From Panorpa germanica (taxonomy: Eukaryota; Arthropoda; Insecta; Mecoptera; Panorpidae), in the NCBI GenBank assembly GCA_963678705.1, contig OY783215.1, positions 15,171,740 through 15,235,739 of the forward strand: a DNA stretch of 64,000 nucleotides, read 5' to 3'. This document shows positions 1-12,891 of this stretch, in pieces. Numbering within the stretch: the stretch's first letter is position 1; each line of letters opens with the position of its first letter. The notes beneath the pieces were generated by a model. It was not told the DNA's origin and did no database searches. It saw only the letters and a program-made list of their open reading frames with translations. Made by a program: the position numbers and the translations under genes.

Positions 1-28
1 TGACGGTGACGGTGACAGTGACAGTAAT
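1..28. repeat. TGACGG/TGACAG hexamer microsatellite
   Basis: Imperfect hexamer array (TGACGG changing to TGACAG) cut by the left window edge, so its full length is unknown. Confidence 0.8.
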
Positions 29-309
29 GGCCGACAACTACAACTCAATTCAAAACAATAATAACAATACTGAGTCAATAAAAGAATATAGATCGTCGTA
101 AACGATACGCAGTAAATATAATTAATCATCGCAAGTCAACTAATATGACCGCCCGTGCCTCGAGCTCGAGCTCGACCTATGTTTCTCATGGAACAGATAC
201 CAATTACTCGAACTATTGCGTTTTATTTCTTATTTGAACTAATTTGTTGTATTGGTCTGCATTTATACTTTTATTTCTGTGAATGCAAGCACCTGTGCAT
301 ATTAATTAA

Positions 310-684
310 GGTCTTTCGCACACTGCAAGCGTATTTCAGTGAATTTTAAGCATAAGTGTATACATGTTAGAACGCTAAACATATCCGAACCTTTTAAATA
401 CATCAGCCGACTCATACTAGAAGGGAACAGAGATGTATCTATAAAAATTAAAGTAAATGTTTTTTCTCGTGATAAATTATGTTAATGCAAAACAACTCCA
501 ATACACCCCCTACAGAACACAAGTTTGACTTGGCGTACAGTCGTATTGGTACGTGGTATGTATGTATTGTGACACAAAAAATGCAAACAACACAGGACTC
601 TGAGAATTATAGCTGCTAAACCAAGCCGCCGATTTACGTACGAATTTGCCGTCGCTTAAATACGCTTGCAGTGTGTGACGGGCC
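310..684. mobile_element. TTAA-flanked MITE, piggyBac-like target site, copy 1
   Basis: The ends form imperfect inverted repeats. The left end carries GCACACTGCAAGCGTATTT after GGTCTTTC. The reverse complement of the right end carries ACACACTGCAAGCGTATTT after GGCCCGTC. Both ends are directly flanked by TTAA (306-309 and 685-688). A TTAA duplication is the hallmark of piggyBac-type transposition, so I infer a 375-bp non-autonomous derivative. There is no transposase frame. A second copy lies at 58725-59020, just after the CUB exon. Shorter related stretches with a GATAAATT core occur near 9510 and 35840. Confidence 0.75.
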
Positions 685-688
685 TTAA

Positions 689-1447
689 CACATGTTTCTG
701 TACTAGAAAACATAATGCAAAAATGAACTCTAATAAAGGCTGTGGAATGACATAGGTAGGGGTTTGAATTATTGTTTAGTATTCTCACTCACTCTAACAA
801 AGTTGTAGAAGAGGGAGAGGGTTTTCCTAAACATCAGGAAGGCATCATCATCACAACTCCGGCTTATTCATTTAATCGGGTTACTTGTACGTAATACAAT
901 TGATTTTGATTGTTTGCTTGTGAATTATTAATTGAATGTTGTAATTAGTATTAAACAAGAATATTCGTACAACAAGTGTTGTGTTCAACTGAATATTCAA
1001 ATAATTTATCTTTGCTTTTCGGTTTGAATTAATAATCTTATAATTTTACTTAGAAGTTATTCGTTATTAACTGAAAACAAATGTAAAGAGCAATTCCCAC
1101 CTACTGAGTTTTAGTTTTAATTATATGTTTAACCTTAAATGTAAGTTTTAGTTTGTGATATATAAGGAAGAGAAAAAGAACGAGGAAAGAGAAGGAATGG
1201 CAGAGTAGAAACAGGAGGGAGAGTAGCAGGAGGAACGAAGCAGTAGCATTAGCAGTTTTGTTTTTATTTTTATAAGGATAATTTTTTTTTTCTTTTGGAA
1301 GGAGTGAGAATGTTTAGATATAATAAGGATCAAAATTGAATTAAGCACAATGACAAGTAAATAAATGAGTTAAGGCACAAGAATGTAGTGTCAAATGGCA
1401 TTAATGGCATTAAAATAAAATAATATGAAGAAATATGAATTATTATA
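689..1447. other. No gene; purine-rich low-complexity patch
   Basis: AT-rich DNA with a purine-rich stretch at about 1160-1250 (GGAAGAG and AGGAG runs). The antisense frame through it is compositional. It could be the worn tail of a LINE, but no diagnostic motif survives. Confidence 0.4.
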
Positions 1448-1560
1448 TTAAGGGGTCATCCATAAATTGCGTCACAGAAATTTCCTGCTATTCTGACCTC
1501 CCCTCTCTATCTTTGTCACATTTTGCAAATCCGCCCCCTTCGTGTGATGTCAGACTAATT
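1448..1560 (+). mobile_element. End of MITE family with GGTCATCCATAAATT terminus, copy 1
   Basis: TTAA (1448-1451) is followed by GGGGTCATCCATAAATTGCG. The reverse complement of 27880-27959 starts the same way, with TTAA then GGGGTCATCTATAAATTACG. A copy with both ends is at 33600-33799. The far end of this copy is not recognisable. Confidence 0.6.
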
Positions 1561-3317
1561 ATGAGTGTTTCTGTACTTTGATTTTCTTTTGAATTGATGC
1601 TTACTTTAAAAGTCAATAACTGATCTACAAACGAACTACAGAGGAATATTCCACCGAGAATTCGCATTTAAAAAATAAAAACAAGTAATATTATGATACA
1701 GGAATGCCAATCAAAAACTTATAACCTCAAAGTTAAGAACAATTATTTTTGCAATAAATATATCACGTCTACCAACCAGAAAACAACAATAATAATAATA
1801 TAAATAAGAGCAAATAACTCATTTTTCTTGTTTACTCTCCCTGGGGATGTTTAAGCCATAGACGGTCTGCGATCCACGTAGAGGACTTTATTCCAGCTTC
1901 AAGGACTCCAGCACTCATGTCACTGGAGACCGACTTACATTTATTGTTTTATTTCACAAATATCCTCGTCGTACGTCTGGAGAGTCTTACAGACGAAGCT
2001 ATTTTAAATTACAAAGAATTTTGCAGTTGAACTGCGGCTTAAAGGAAAGTAGATACGTCATTATTTTGATGCACTGCAGAAGCTATACTGCATCCTGTCT
2101 ACGGCAAGATAGAGATAATGCATATGTTTGAAATGTTAATTTAATCGAAGGTATTTTATAAAACACACAAGCCATTATTTTTAAAGAGGTACAAGACCCT
2201 TACATAAACGATGAAGATGTCGTGAAATGTGAAGGATCGATAAAAGAAGTTATAAAATACATGCTGTCTCAAAATTCTAGAGACCTAGGGTTCATAGTTT
2301 TCTTTTTATAAATGGTTAAAAATAACCAATTTCCATATATTTTATAAGTTTCAGCTCAATTTCACCATATGCTTTCAAATGCTCAAAGATGCTTTCAAAA
2401 ACTATGTGAATATAAAAAAAATATTTTTGAAACTATTGAAAAAAGAAAATTAAACAGAAGAATATCTATTTACGAAAATAATTAAATAAAAGCAATCAGT
2501 TAGAGTAAATGTAGGTTATAGGTAGGTTATGAGCGTTGTATATAGCAAATTGAGAGGGAAATTCGAAATAAAACGAAAAGAGAAAAGTTTTACACCATCA
2601 TACATTTCTTTCGGTAGCGTTGTCAAATTTATTATTACTTTTTAAAAATAATAAATTTGAATTTAATTAATATAAATTTGACATTAATTATAGGTAATTT
2701 TTTATTTATTAAGCTATTATAGCGCATAAAGTCATTTTAATAAGGAAAAGCCATTTAAAAATTCATTTTCAAAGGTACAGTCTCAATATTTGTTCGTACC
2801 TCATATATTTGCGTATTCACCTCTACATATCATGTTGTCTCAGTTTTTCAATGACAAAGATAGTCTTTTGTTTCCAGAGCTTAATTTACTATATACTCGT
2901 ATATTGTACAATATTATTTAAATATATTTGTATTTCAATCGTTAACATTTTATTCAAATTGCCATTTATCAATTTCATTTAACTAATTGAATATCAAACA
3001 ATTTTCCACTTGTAAAATGGAAACTTCTATTCATATCATTTCAAAAGTTTTCAGACTTTGTCTTTATTTTCTCCAATAAATTTCCATAATGATCTAAAGC
3101 CGCAAGTCGCGACGCGCTGCTTTTATTCTTATGTAAATATGAACTTCAACAATTTATAAAATATACATCTTATTATAACTTGAGCCACAGATAATGTTCA
3201 TATAATACATATATAATAGTTTAAGCTATATAAAACGTAAACACTAAATAAGTATTTTATAACGTTATATATATTGATTAAGCAATTACTGTACTCTATT
3301 CATTTCGTTCGCGGTGT
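1561..3317. other. AT-rich, nothing recognised
   Basis: About 1.75 kb of very AT-rich sequence. I saw no coding frame, RNA gene or paired repeat on either strand. Confidence 0.4.
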
Positions 3318-3358
3318 CCAGGGGCGGGGGTAACTGGGAGGCTTACTCCCGCCCCTGG
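3318..3358. repeat. GC-rich 16-bp-stem hairpin
   Basis: Inverted repeat CCAGGGGCGGGGGTAA (3318-3333) and TTACTCCCGCCCCTGG (3343-3358) around the 9-nt loop CTGGGAGGC. Fifteen of 16 positions pair by Watson-Crick, and the other is a G:T wobble in RNA. It stands out sharply from AT-rich flanks. The stem is too short for an ordinary microRNA precursor. It could be a terminal palindrome of an unrecognised element, a transcriptional boundary or a structured RNA. No poly-T run follows it. Confidence 0.8.
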
Positions 3359-3899
3359 CAGTCTACAAGCATGTTTTTCTGTCACATCACATCACACAGA
3401 ATATCGTATTGCGTCTGTCACATTCCCTAATGTCTGTTTTGCGATGTGGGATTGAGGGTGTACACATATACGTATATTATTATATGCATGTGCTCCTATT
3501 TCCAAACAGTAATTTGCCAACACGAACTACAGTACTTTAGTTTGTCACTTTAATGTTGGCTACAAGTTTGTTAAGCTCCACGGAGACGTCGGAACTGCTC
3601 GGTGGCATCGTCGCATCCTCGCATCCTTCTGTGGCTATGAACAGCGGTCTCGAGGTTCTAGGCTCTGAAATATACGAGTACTTAATGTACATTAGTTTCC
3701 TCGTATTTGTAGGTTATGTTTTCAGGAAATCATGAATTACAGAACATGCATTGCTATTACGATGAATTTATTCATTTTGAAAGCTGTAATATTAGTTTAT
3801 TTTTAGTTTAATTTATAAACATATTTATCATTTTTAGTTTTGCTTACCCTCCTCCTATATTATAATACAATATAACGAGTTAAATATTTGAATTTAAAA

Positions 3900-3985
3900 A
3901 TCGAAATGAAATTTGAAATGAAGTTCAAGCCACACACAAAAGATAGTCGTCACTTGCGACGGGGGTAAACTCTAGTACATTTTAA
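3900..3985 (+). repeat. Inverted dispersed repeat, left partner
   Basis: About 75 bp containing GCCACACACAAAAG, then TAGTCGTCACTTGCGACGGG and GGTAA. It matches the reverse complement of 6946-7020 at roughly 80-85% by eye. The GACGGGGGTAA side of each copy faces inward, so the pair may be two independent insertions in opposite orientation or subterminal parts of one 3.1-kb element. Confidence 0.65.
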
Positions 3986-5544
3986 GTTGTATAAAAAAAT
4001 TGTCTTAATAAATTAAATGACTAAATCAAAGGAGTAATTTTAATAAAATGAACTAAATGTAACGGTGTTCTTTGTCTATTACTTTCCGTTGACAATTTTG
4101 AGTTTTTCCTTACGATCCACTGAACTTAAAGTTTCCGTCTTAGTACTTAGCTACGTAATGAATTTATAATCATTCGTTACGACCCCAGAGATTTGTGATA
4201 ACTATTTTCTATAACATTTAAAGTTCCTTATCATTTTAAATGAAACTAATGGACCATTCCAGATCCGTTGAGGATTACACCGCCGCCACGCCGCACCGGG
4301 CCGCTCTAGGCCGCTCAGGGCTCCTTCAAAATGAATGAAGTCAAACAATCTAAATTCAGAATCTAAACTCCTAACTGCATTTACAGTATTACAATGTAAT
4401 ACAGTTGAGATTGTTTTATTTTTATCTGATGACATTATGAAGATAGTATTTTCATTGTATGTAATGATAAAAACAAAAGAGAAGAGCAGGAAACTGGTTT
4501 AACATAAAAATAAATTACACCTGAAATAAATGAAAATGAAAGAAATAGAACTTTGTAGTAGAAATATTTTCAACTTTAATTTTAGATAGGAGTGTGATTT
4601 TTAATATAAAAGCCACCAATAATATGAGACGGTATTGTGTGGGTATGTATATCTTTAGAACTTCATTGGAGAATTAGAAATTATCATTTTGTAAATCTCG
4701 AAGTCGTTAATACCGGGGCATCAGTTCCGTTCTGTAATCTTTGATCTTCGAATCCGAGCAAAATACTCGTAGTTACTCTCTAAGAAATGTACGAGTATAT
4801 TAAAACCCGCCATCAGTAAAGTAAAGATACATGGAAACCTAGACTGAAGATATAGTTAAAAAAGAAAGGAATTAGGAAATAATCCTTTACCCAAAAGAGT
4901 GGAAAATTAAAATAGAGTTGTCACTGAAGTTATAAGAACAAGTGAAATCGATAATTAATTAGAGCATGGCGATGTAGATATGTGCTTAAGAAAAAATTAA
5001 ATGGATATTGGAAAAAGGAAAGAATCATACTGCGTTACAACGAAATGTATGTAGGTTTGTTTAATATAAAAAAGTTTACATGTCACATAATTTTTAAGGC
5101 TAATATAATATAACATTACATAGCAACATTTACCTTTCGCATTAAATTTACGTTTTCTTACGCTAACAAATCTTTTTATGCAAGATTAAAATATTAAATT
5201 AATATAGGTAAAAGGTATTTAATCTCTTTTCCTTTTACTTTTTTAAACTTTGCTAAATAATAAAATGTAACTTTAGGTAAACATATTCCTTTAAATGATA
5301 CATGAGTTTGCGTTTTGTGTTTTGCGGAAAATTGAACTTCGATATAGCTGAATGCCTTTCACTGTCTATTTATTAAATACATACATAGTTCTTGCCTTAA
5401 ATGAAGAATATCATCTGCAGTAATTACTACATGCGTTGTCATACAATCGTGTTCGACTTATGCTTTTGTTCCGAATCACATTTTACATTTATATTAACAG
5501 CTATAGGGTAATATACTGAGAGGAGAGAGAGAGAGCATTGATAC
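3986..5544. other. No gene; short GC-rich patch
   Basis: The only departure from AT-rich background is 4280-4322, which holds GCCGCC and a repeated GGCCGCTC. The small minus-strand frame over it lacks recognisable features. Confidence 0.35.
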
Positions 5545-5765
5545 TTAACTATGACTGCTGTGTCTTCGTGTTCGATCCCCGGACCAGTATTATATTTTCT
5601 GGGTTTGGTTGTTATCAAGTTTAATTGAATATGTACATGCATAATTATAAACTTAATAAGTAGGGATGTAGTGCACATATATGATATCACGACACCACAA
5701 AAACTGCCAGCATAGTAGAAGGTCGTCGGTGATAAGACCCAACATCAGAGTGTTAAACGCTGCAA
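5545..5765 (+). mobile_element. tRNA-derived SINE, copy B
   Basis: The head carries a B-box-like GTTCGATCCCCGGACC (5570 region). The body follows with TCTGGGTTTGGTTGTTAT, then GGTCGTCGGTGATAAGACCC. The order matches copies at 9561-9805 (+), 62101-62341 (-), 33940-34350 (-) and 47480-47590 (-). The B box and repeated body make a Pol III SINE the simplest reading. The A box is poorly preserved here. Confidence 0.7.
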
Positions 5766-6945
5766 GTCAAAATAAGGATCTTAATATAAATTGTTAACTT
5801 CTTCGCAACGAACCTGTCAAATATAAACTGCTAGAACAAACTTCGTAACGTAATAAAAAATGTAATATGTGTAATATAATGTGTATTGCACCCACAACAT
5901 CGGCGTTCGTAGTTAAGGGTAAAGGAAGAACTTTTCTCTACCTTTCACATCTGTATTATAGCAATATTATACTAAGAGATCAAGCACAAAACATCGATGT
6001 TACCTTACATGTAAATACATAAACTATGATTTTGGCATTAAAACTGTTAAAGAAGAAACCAGCAGCGACTAAACATAGCGACTAGATAAACATACGTCTG
6101 ACTTTAAAAGACTAAAAAGACATAGTGTGTTAAAGCTACCACATCGTTTTTAATTATCATTTATAGGTCAATTAACAGATTGTAACGTAAATAAATATTT
6201 AAAAAGAAGATTACGAAACATACAATGGATTCTGTTATAAATTTTCATTGGATAAAATGGAATCTATGACAAATTTACACCATATTAAATATTCTAAAAG
6301 AGGTTATGTTTCCCCTCCGTGTTTTTTCGTTAACAAATCGCAACGGTAGGTAGAACAGTTTTATTATTCTACAATGCTTATTCATATTCCTGTCGGTGTA
6401 TATACTCGTAAATAATTTTGTTTTCACAAACATTTTGCGTTTTAGAGTATTAAATTTTCATCTGAGGTAATCTTATTGATTTCAATGACTAAACATTTTC
6501 CGCAGGCGTTGTCCTCGTCCTGGTACAATTTAAAGTATATACATTGTGTAAAGCACACAAATGGAAATCTCCTCAATTAAAAACGAAAACCATCTTCCCG
6601 TTCTTTATCAAAACTTTTCATTCGTTTTCCTTGTCTTTCTCTTTTATAAAAGCTATTTTATCGCAAATGGCCGCAAGCAAGTACAAACTTGTTAAGAAAA
6701 AGTTATATATCGGTGAGGGAGGCCTTTGCTGTAGATTTTGTTACAGTGTTGGCTTTGGCTGCGTTCAATGATACAGCTAGCTTTAGACTGTTCGAAGCAT
6801 GGAGTCGATACAGGGCCGAATCTGAGATAAAGTAAAACACGTGAGATAAGGATTCGCCAAGAACAATAAAGAAAATATTTTGTAAAAATAATTCAATATA
6901 GAAGAATGTAAAATGCTTAATCGGTAAATATTAAATAAAGTAGAA

Positions 6946-7020
6946 GTTACCCCCGTCGTAAGCGACGACTGGCTTTTTTGTGTGGATTGAATTTCATTTA
7001 AAATTTGAGTTCCATTTTTA
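6946..7020 (-). repeat. Inverted dispersed repeat, right partner
   Basis: Minus-strand copy of the 3900-3985 repeat, with TTACCCCCGTCGTAAGCGAC on the + strand. CGTCG-TAAG-CGACG inside it is a perfect 5-bp stem with a 4-nt loop. Confidence 0.65.
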
Positions 7021-8611
7021 AATTGGAATATTAAGTCGTTCTATATTAATTTTACATATAACACCAAATAATTTTTCTACAAATTATAAAATATTTTCAA
7101 TTTATTCGTTTCTTGACCAACTTTTTTTTCCAAAATTTGGGATTTTTTTTTTATTTGTAAGTTAGGTATCAAAGTTAGCCCATATACAAAATTTCAAGTT
7201 TCTAGCACAATTTTTACTCTCGACAAAAACAGCCCCCGTGCTCCCAAATAAAATTTTTGAATTTATAATTTTTTTTTAATATGATGTTCAATTATTACAC
7301 AATCCAGAATTTGAGCTTTCTTCAATGTTTCCTAACAGGCCCCCTAATTTTCTCGGCTCTCCTTTTAAAATATTTGAAAATTCTAAATTTTGAAATATGT
7401 TCTAATTAAATAGCGTAATACACATGCAACATTTCAATTTTCTATCTGTTACGAATTAAAAGTTATAGGAAAGAGTGATTTTTTTTTTCAGTTTTTGCAA
7501 AATTACGGGTTTTCAAGAAATTCAGGGAAAAATCGGAGAACGCAAAAATTTCTTTTTTCCTCCACGAAATAGGAAATTTTCAAAAACATCGGCGGAGCCG
7601 TTTTCGTTTTACCATACAAATTTGTGACGTCACAAAAGAAAGTCAATATGTACCACTTGTAGGTAGCACCAACGCGGACCTGTTTTCCATACTTACAACT
7701 CTCAATTCACTCCGTATTCATCGCCCCTTGCCCTCCGTCGCCCTCATCCTTCTCTCACTCATGGGGTTTCTTTAACAATGTTTCAGGAAAAATGGAATAT
7801 TGTGCCATGAAAGTAATGGAAAATATCATATTAAATTCGTATAGAAGAATATAAACATGATATTAAATTCATACATTTTATTCAATATAAAACTCTACTA
7901 CTATTATACTCTCCGTACAACGAGTATTTTTAAAGCTTATGTGAAAATTCAAAAAGCTGCTGTTGCTGAATCAAAGTTTTGCTTGGATTATAGTTGCAAA
8001 CAAATTTGTAAAGCGACCTGGGGCTTGTGTTTCTTTTTAAATGAAGTTTACAGCAGGTTTAGAACTGGGCGTCAACTAGGAGGTTGCGCATATTGTAACA
8101 TAGTAACGGAACAAATAATATTTTCTTTATATGAGATTGAATTTTAACTTGTTCAACTTTAAGATCTCATTTTCACTCCTGTTCTCATTTAATTTGTTCC
8201 TCTTTCGATTGATGATAGGAAACAAATATCCCGCTGATTTCATTTTATGTATAATGTTTTCATTTGCTTATAAATTGGTTTTGTATACCACAGAATCAAA
8301 TAAAAGAAGTTGTGAAGAAGAATAAGTAGAAATTTAGTTAATTGAACTGTTTTGAAAAAAGGAAGGCAAAATTTAATATACTTCTATAAAGTTTAATAAA
8401 AGAAGCTTACAACAAGAAGTTGTTTACCACATTCTGTGGCAATGTAAAAATACAGCAATAGCAAGAAATGGACTCCAAAGGGCGGTGCTACAGACTTCGC
8501 AGACGCTTCCTGTTACACCGCCTTTTTGATTGAGAAACCGAAATGTCTAACAGCAGTAACCATGAATAGATCATTTTTATTGTCTGGATATAAAGTATAA
8601 GAAGCAACAGT
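7021..8611. other. Homopolymer-rich non-coding block with CRE palindrome
   Basis: 7080-7640 is rich in runs of T or A with short C/G-rich islands, a texture common inside decayed DNA transposons, but I recognise no ends. It contains the 16-bp perfect palindrome TTTGTGACGTCACAAA (7621-7636), with a full CRE core TGACGTCA. The small frames at 7857-8325 are AT-rich and unconvincing. Confidence 0.4.
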
Positions 8612-8675
8612 TGTATTCTCATTCGATTCGAGCAGATTCGGAGCTCGCGTTTGCAATCAGTCGGCCCATGAGCGG
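8612..8675 (-). repeat. Fragment of dispersed repeat shared with 19.1 and 43.7 kb
   Basis: ATTCTCATTCGATTCGAGCA followed by GATTCGG is the reverse complement, with few changes, of the CCGAATCTGCCCGAACCGAA block at 19143 and its equivalent near 43726. GTTTGCAATCAGT here is also found near 19409. Confidence 0.5.
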
Positions 8676-9560
8676 ACGGCCTTATGGTCTGAAGTATTTA
8701 ATCACACAAACGTGCTATCGTTTGCCTTGCCTGTCTCGCTTGCCTTCTCTTCCACGTTCAACTGTGAACGCTTGCCTTTACTCTACAGCACAAGGAAGAA
8801 TTCACAGTCTCTGAGTAAACATATCCGCATGTTCAAATATCCCCGCGATGCCCTTGTTAACCCTATAAAAGGCTTTGAGGTAAAATGACTGCAATTTCTT
8901 ATACCTCGGTAAAGGTAAAATATTTTCCACTCTTTAAGTAATTTGAACAAAACACCGTAACCGTTCAGGTATGCGGATGACAACGCGAACAGAAAAATAG
9001 AAAAATCCTGGGATCCTTTGTCTCTAAAATTCCTTTAAACTTGAGCAAATATTTTCTTTCATTAAACGACTAATCCTTTGTCCCAATTACACGGCAGCGC
9101 TAACATTACGTTAACCACATTCAAATAAATTTCATTTAAAACAGATTTTTATCATTTAAAATTATAGCTGAGGTGATTATTTGTTGAACTGTTTTTCTGG
9201 TTTCATTTTCTTCTCTCGGAAAATGGAAAACTACCGCTATAACAATATGACGGGGCGGCAAATGGGTAAAACGGGCAATACGGCAGGAAGGCAAAGTACC
9301 ACTCTCACTCTCTCTTTTTCTCATTCCACGTATATTGTACGAGAGATAGGAGGGAATAAATGAAATACCGCTCAAATGAATTATTTTTGTATTCTGTTTC
9401 CTGTACTGTATAGTTAGAAGCTTGTAGGTCTGTCTGGACCGTGTGGCAGTCTGTTCGCTGGACCCGAGTCAGTTGGATCAATTCCAGAGGCGAACAACAA
9501 GTTTGCTCTCATGATAAAATGTACTTATGCGAATAACTGTAATACACCATACTGAAAATT

Positions 9561-9805
9561 GGCCGAATGGCATGTAGTCCGTTTCAGTGTTCATATTAGA
9601 TATCTTCGGCTTCGATCCCCGGAACAGCGTTATATATTTTCAGAGTTTGCTTGTTATACAAGTTAAATTGAGTAAGTTTCCACGTAATCATAGAAACTTA
9701 TTATATAACGTTATAATCCATTTATATAAAAAAATTGCCAATATGATAATAAGTAATCGGTGTTATGAGTCAACATCGAAAATACGTCGACGTTAAATAA
9801 ATTAA
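9561..9805 (+). mobile_element. tRNA-derived SINE, copy C
   Basis: This copy has the best-preserved head: GGCCGAATGGCATGTAGTCC, then CTTCGATCCCCGGAAC about 50 nt later, consistent with Pol III A and B boxes. The body is as in the other copies. The tail reads CATCGAAAATACGTCGACGT then TAAATAAA. Confidence 0.7.
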
Positions 9806-12537
9806 ATGAAAGACAAGCAATTATCTAAGACACTGAACACCAATTTTACTTTTGATAAAGTTTATATTCTTAAATTCAGTTATTAATCTATAATAGATAC
9901 TACTATTATGAGTATATGCCACACTAGGGAGGCTCTTATCTTCATTGCAAATTTTTTTCCTTTCCATTTTGTGCCATTGCTTGAAAAAATAATCTGTGTA
10001 AAATTTCAGTTCAATCCGATGACGGGAAACATGCCCCAAGAGCCTTGAAAATCTAAAAATTATTTTATTTATTTATCTTGCGAAATATTAATTTTATGCA
10101 ATAAAGTATTATACAAAAGTGTAGATCTATTAAAATACATATGCTATATTATCATTTATCACTTTTTTGCACGGCAAACGGCGCAATAAAAAATCACAAA
10201 AAATTTCATCAAAAGTAAAAAAGGGCCACCCATAGGAGAGTTTCAGTTTGTGGGATGTAGGTTACATTGCAAAAGTCAATCAAAATCACATTTTATGGGT
10301 TAGAATAATCCGGCATGACAATGCCATGCGTTATTTGCGCCAACCGAGTCGATTTACCTACAATGCCAATTGAATAGGGTAATTCACAAGCACCTGGAAC
10401 GCTTTCAACAGGTTCCAAACACCTGTTTAATAGCAATAGCTCCATTCAAGGGAAGGTATTTTCTGTGCATGTAGAGTAGTGCGCGGGGAGGAGTTGATGG
10501 ATTTTGTTTTTATGTTTTCTGTTTTGTGCAAACAACTAGAGATCGTGTGGTCCAGAGCAGTCCAACATCATACGACATATAATATGCATGATTCAAGGCT
10601 AGGGTTTCCATTCATTGTACAACCCCATAGAACATACCCCTTGAAAAGGCCAAAGGGGTTGCTATATAAATCATTTTGTAAAAAAATGATAATGTTATTT
10701 TAATAACAGAAAAAGTTATTTTAAATTCACCGCGTTATTAGTGTCATCATGTTTATTGGACGAATGTGACCACTGACCAGTTTCACCAGCAAATGGAAAT
10801 GTTTCGCTCACGAGAGTTAATCATTCATAAATTTCCCATCTACTGCCGTATCTAGTGGCGTAAAGGACTTGTAACAGCAGTTGATTGAAAATTTAACAAT
10901 ACAAAAACATTTATTTATTTTTAAATGACCTAGAATTTTAATTTAAATCCTTTTTATTTTCGTTATGGGATTTAATTACAGTTATTTTTTAAATTTTAGA
11001 ATATAGCATTTATTTTAATATAGAACACATTAATCGTTTCACAGTTGTTAACACTACGAACGATTGTCTACGAACACTACTACGAACACTGTCAACGAAT
11101 GATTGTCTAAGCATAAAGGCACATTGCGACTTGTTCCAGACGACTTGTTCCAGAATAATTCCGCGCGTGGCCCAACCTATCTGAATTTCCTTGTAAGTTA
11201 GGAATTAGAACAAGTATACTACTTTATTAATTTGGTTGTTAATGATATTTAATTGTTTCTTAATATTGGCAAACAAAAGCTTAATCACAAGTTGAATTTT
11301 CACTACAATTTTATTCGCTAACATAAACAAACAACTGGTGTAATTTATGACGCTTGCTGTCAAAAAAAAAGTTACAAATAAGGCCCTAAATTTGACACAG
11401 TACAACCCTGGTTCTACATATTGATAAAGATGTTTTCCAGGACCTCAAATATTCAATTATTGCTTATTTTAAAGATAATATTATAGAGAATATCAGCAAT
11501 TAAAAAGGGATTAAAAACAGCGTCATTTTAAAGTAAAGTGACAGTTATTTCACCCTTTCAAAAACTCCATCCATTCATTTAATTTTAAAATGAAACCGCC
11601 TTTAACATTTTCCGTGTTTTTAAGTTATATTCATATAAAAGGTCACTTTAATTAGTTTCTTCTTCTTTTTATTTGTATAGTAATAATTACTCAAGTAAAT
11701 GTGCTTTAGAATTATAAAAGGTAAGGGATTAAAAGCTTTATGAATAATTGTTTGAAAAGAAAATTTCATTTATTGAAAATGTTATCTCAGTGTATAATAT
11801 TTGGGAGCGAATTGTCTAACCTTACCTAAAAGGCTAAAAGGTTAAAACCTTAAATTTAAAATAAAAACATTAAGTGGAAATAAGGCTTTATATCAATTTT
11901 TCACTCAAATATAAAAAATTAAGGACAAGAAGCAGTCATGCTTAACCTAAAGAAAGATTCCCCTATAAAAACTAATATGAAAAATAACATGCTCAGCGCT
12001 ATCTTTCACTCTATTCCTCGTAGACTTGTCAAGTCGCTTCCAGTCACTAGGTTAGGTGAGAAAAGTCGAAAACGATCAAATGTAGCTCACTTTCAACATA
12101 TTTTATAAATAAAACTCCATTTACGGTCAATGTTTGGTCGATTTGTATCACGACCTCAAATTCTATGACTGTTTTCATAATCATCATTAAATATTACAAA
12201 AAGGGTATTTATTTTTATCATAATTGTTACAACGTTCAATAGATCTGAATGGTTTCCATATTGGAATGATTCCATGAGTAGACTATTAATAGTTATAGTT
12301 ATTTTTAACTTTTTAAATCACATGTATCATATCAATAAGAAGAATCTGGGGTAAACGGGAATTCGTTGCAATCTGGGTCATTCCCGTCTCCACCGAATCA
12401 TATCTTTGTGCAGGTCCTGGTTATGCTTCTCGTTCTGGAACAACTGTGTACTCCATTTTCCGTTATAATCCCTTCCCTGTTTCTTCCCGTTTCACCGTTT
12501 ATGGAACTGTAGTTCCATGATCCCATGTGCACAGTAT
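9806..12537. other. No gene; minor short repeats
   Basis: AT-rich. Visible details are a 7-bp perfect inverted repeat AACAGGT/ACCTGTT (10407-10427) near another CACCTG, a local duplication of CGACTTGTTCCAGA near 11128-11155, and a copy near 11866 of the AGTGG-AA-AGGCTTTA motif that ends the 41.3-42.0 kb element. No exon is supported. Confidence 0.4.
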
Positions 12538-12578
12538 CCTGGTCCTGATCCTGGTTCTGGTTCTGGTTCTGGTTCTGG
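12538..12578 (+). repeat. CTGGTT hexamer microsatellite
   Basis: About six units of CTGGTT, the first ones degenerate (CTGGTCCTGATC), inside a moderately GC-rich patch at 12350-12620. A perfect 8-bp hairpin ATGGAACT-GT-AGTTCCAT lies just upstream at 12501-12518. Confidence 0.9.
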
Positions 12579-12891
12579 AGATGCCTGACTATGATGTGGC
12601 ACGGCTAAATGGGCCACTGCTTTTACTCTGAATCGATACCAGCAGAAATCTAATCATAGAACTGGATAAACCATTAACTGTCTGCTAAAAATATTTTTAT
12701 TATTACTAATTCATACATGTTCCAATAGATGACAGCAGTATAAAGGTAGAATACAATTGAATAATGGTTCAAGTATTGGCTGTTACACTATTAAAGAAAT
12801 GAATAGTTTTGCGTTTAGAAATGTTTAGTTCATTAAACTATGTGAGAATTTTAGACTTATTAATAATTTTTGCAAAATAATTAGTTAGGTT

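Noticed and set aside
1148..1348. Lys/Ser-rich minus-strand frame and a possible + strand LINE tail
   Set aside because: Purine-rich low complexity explains both; no Cys/His motif or A-tail could be identified.
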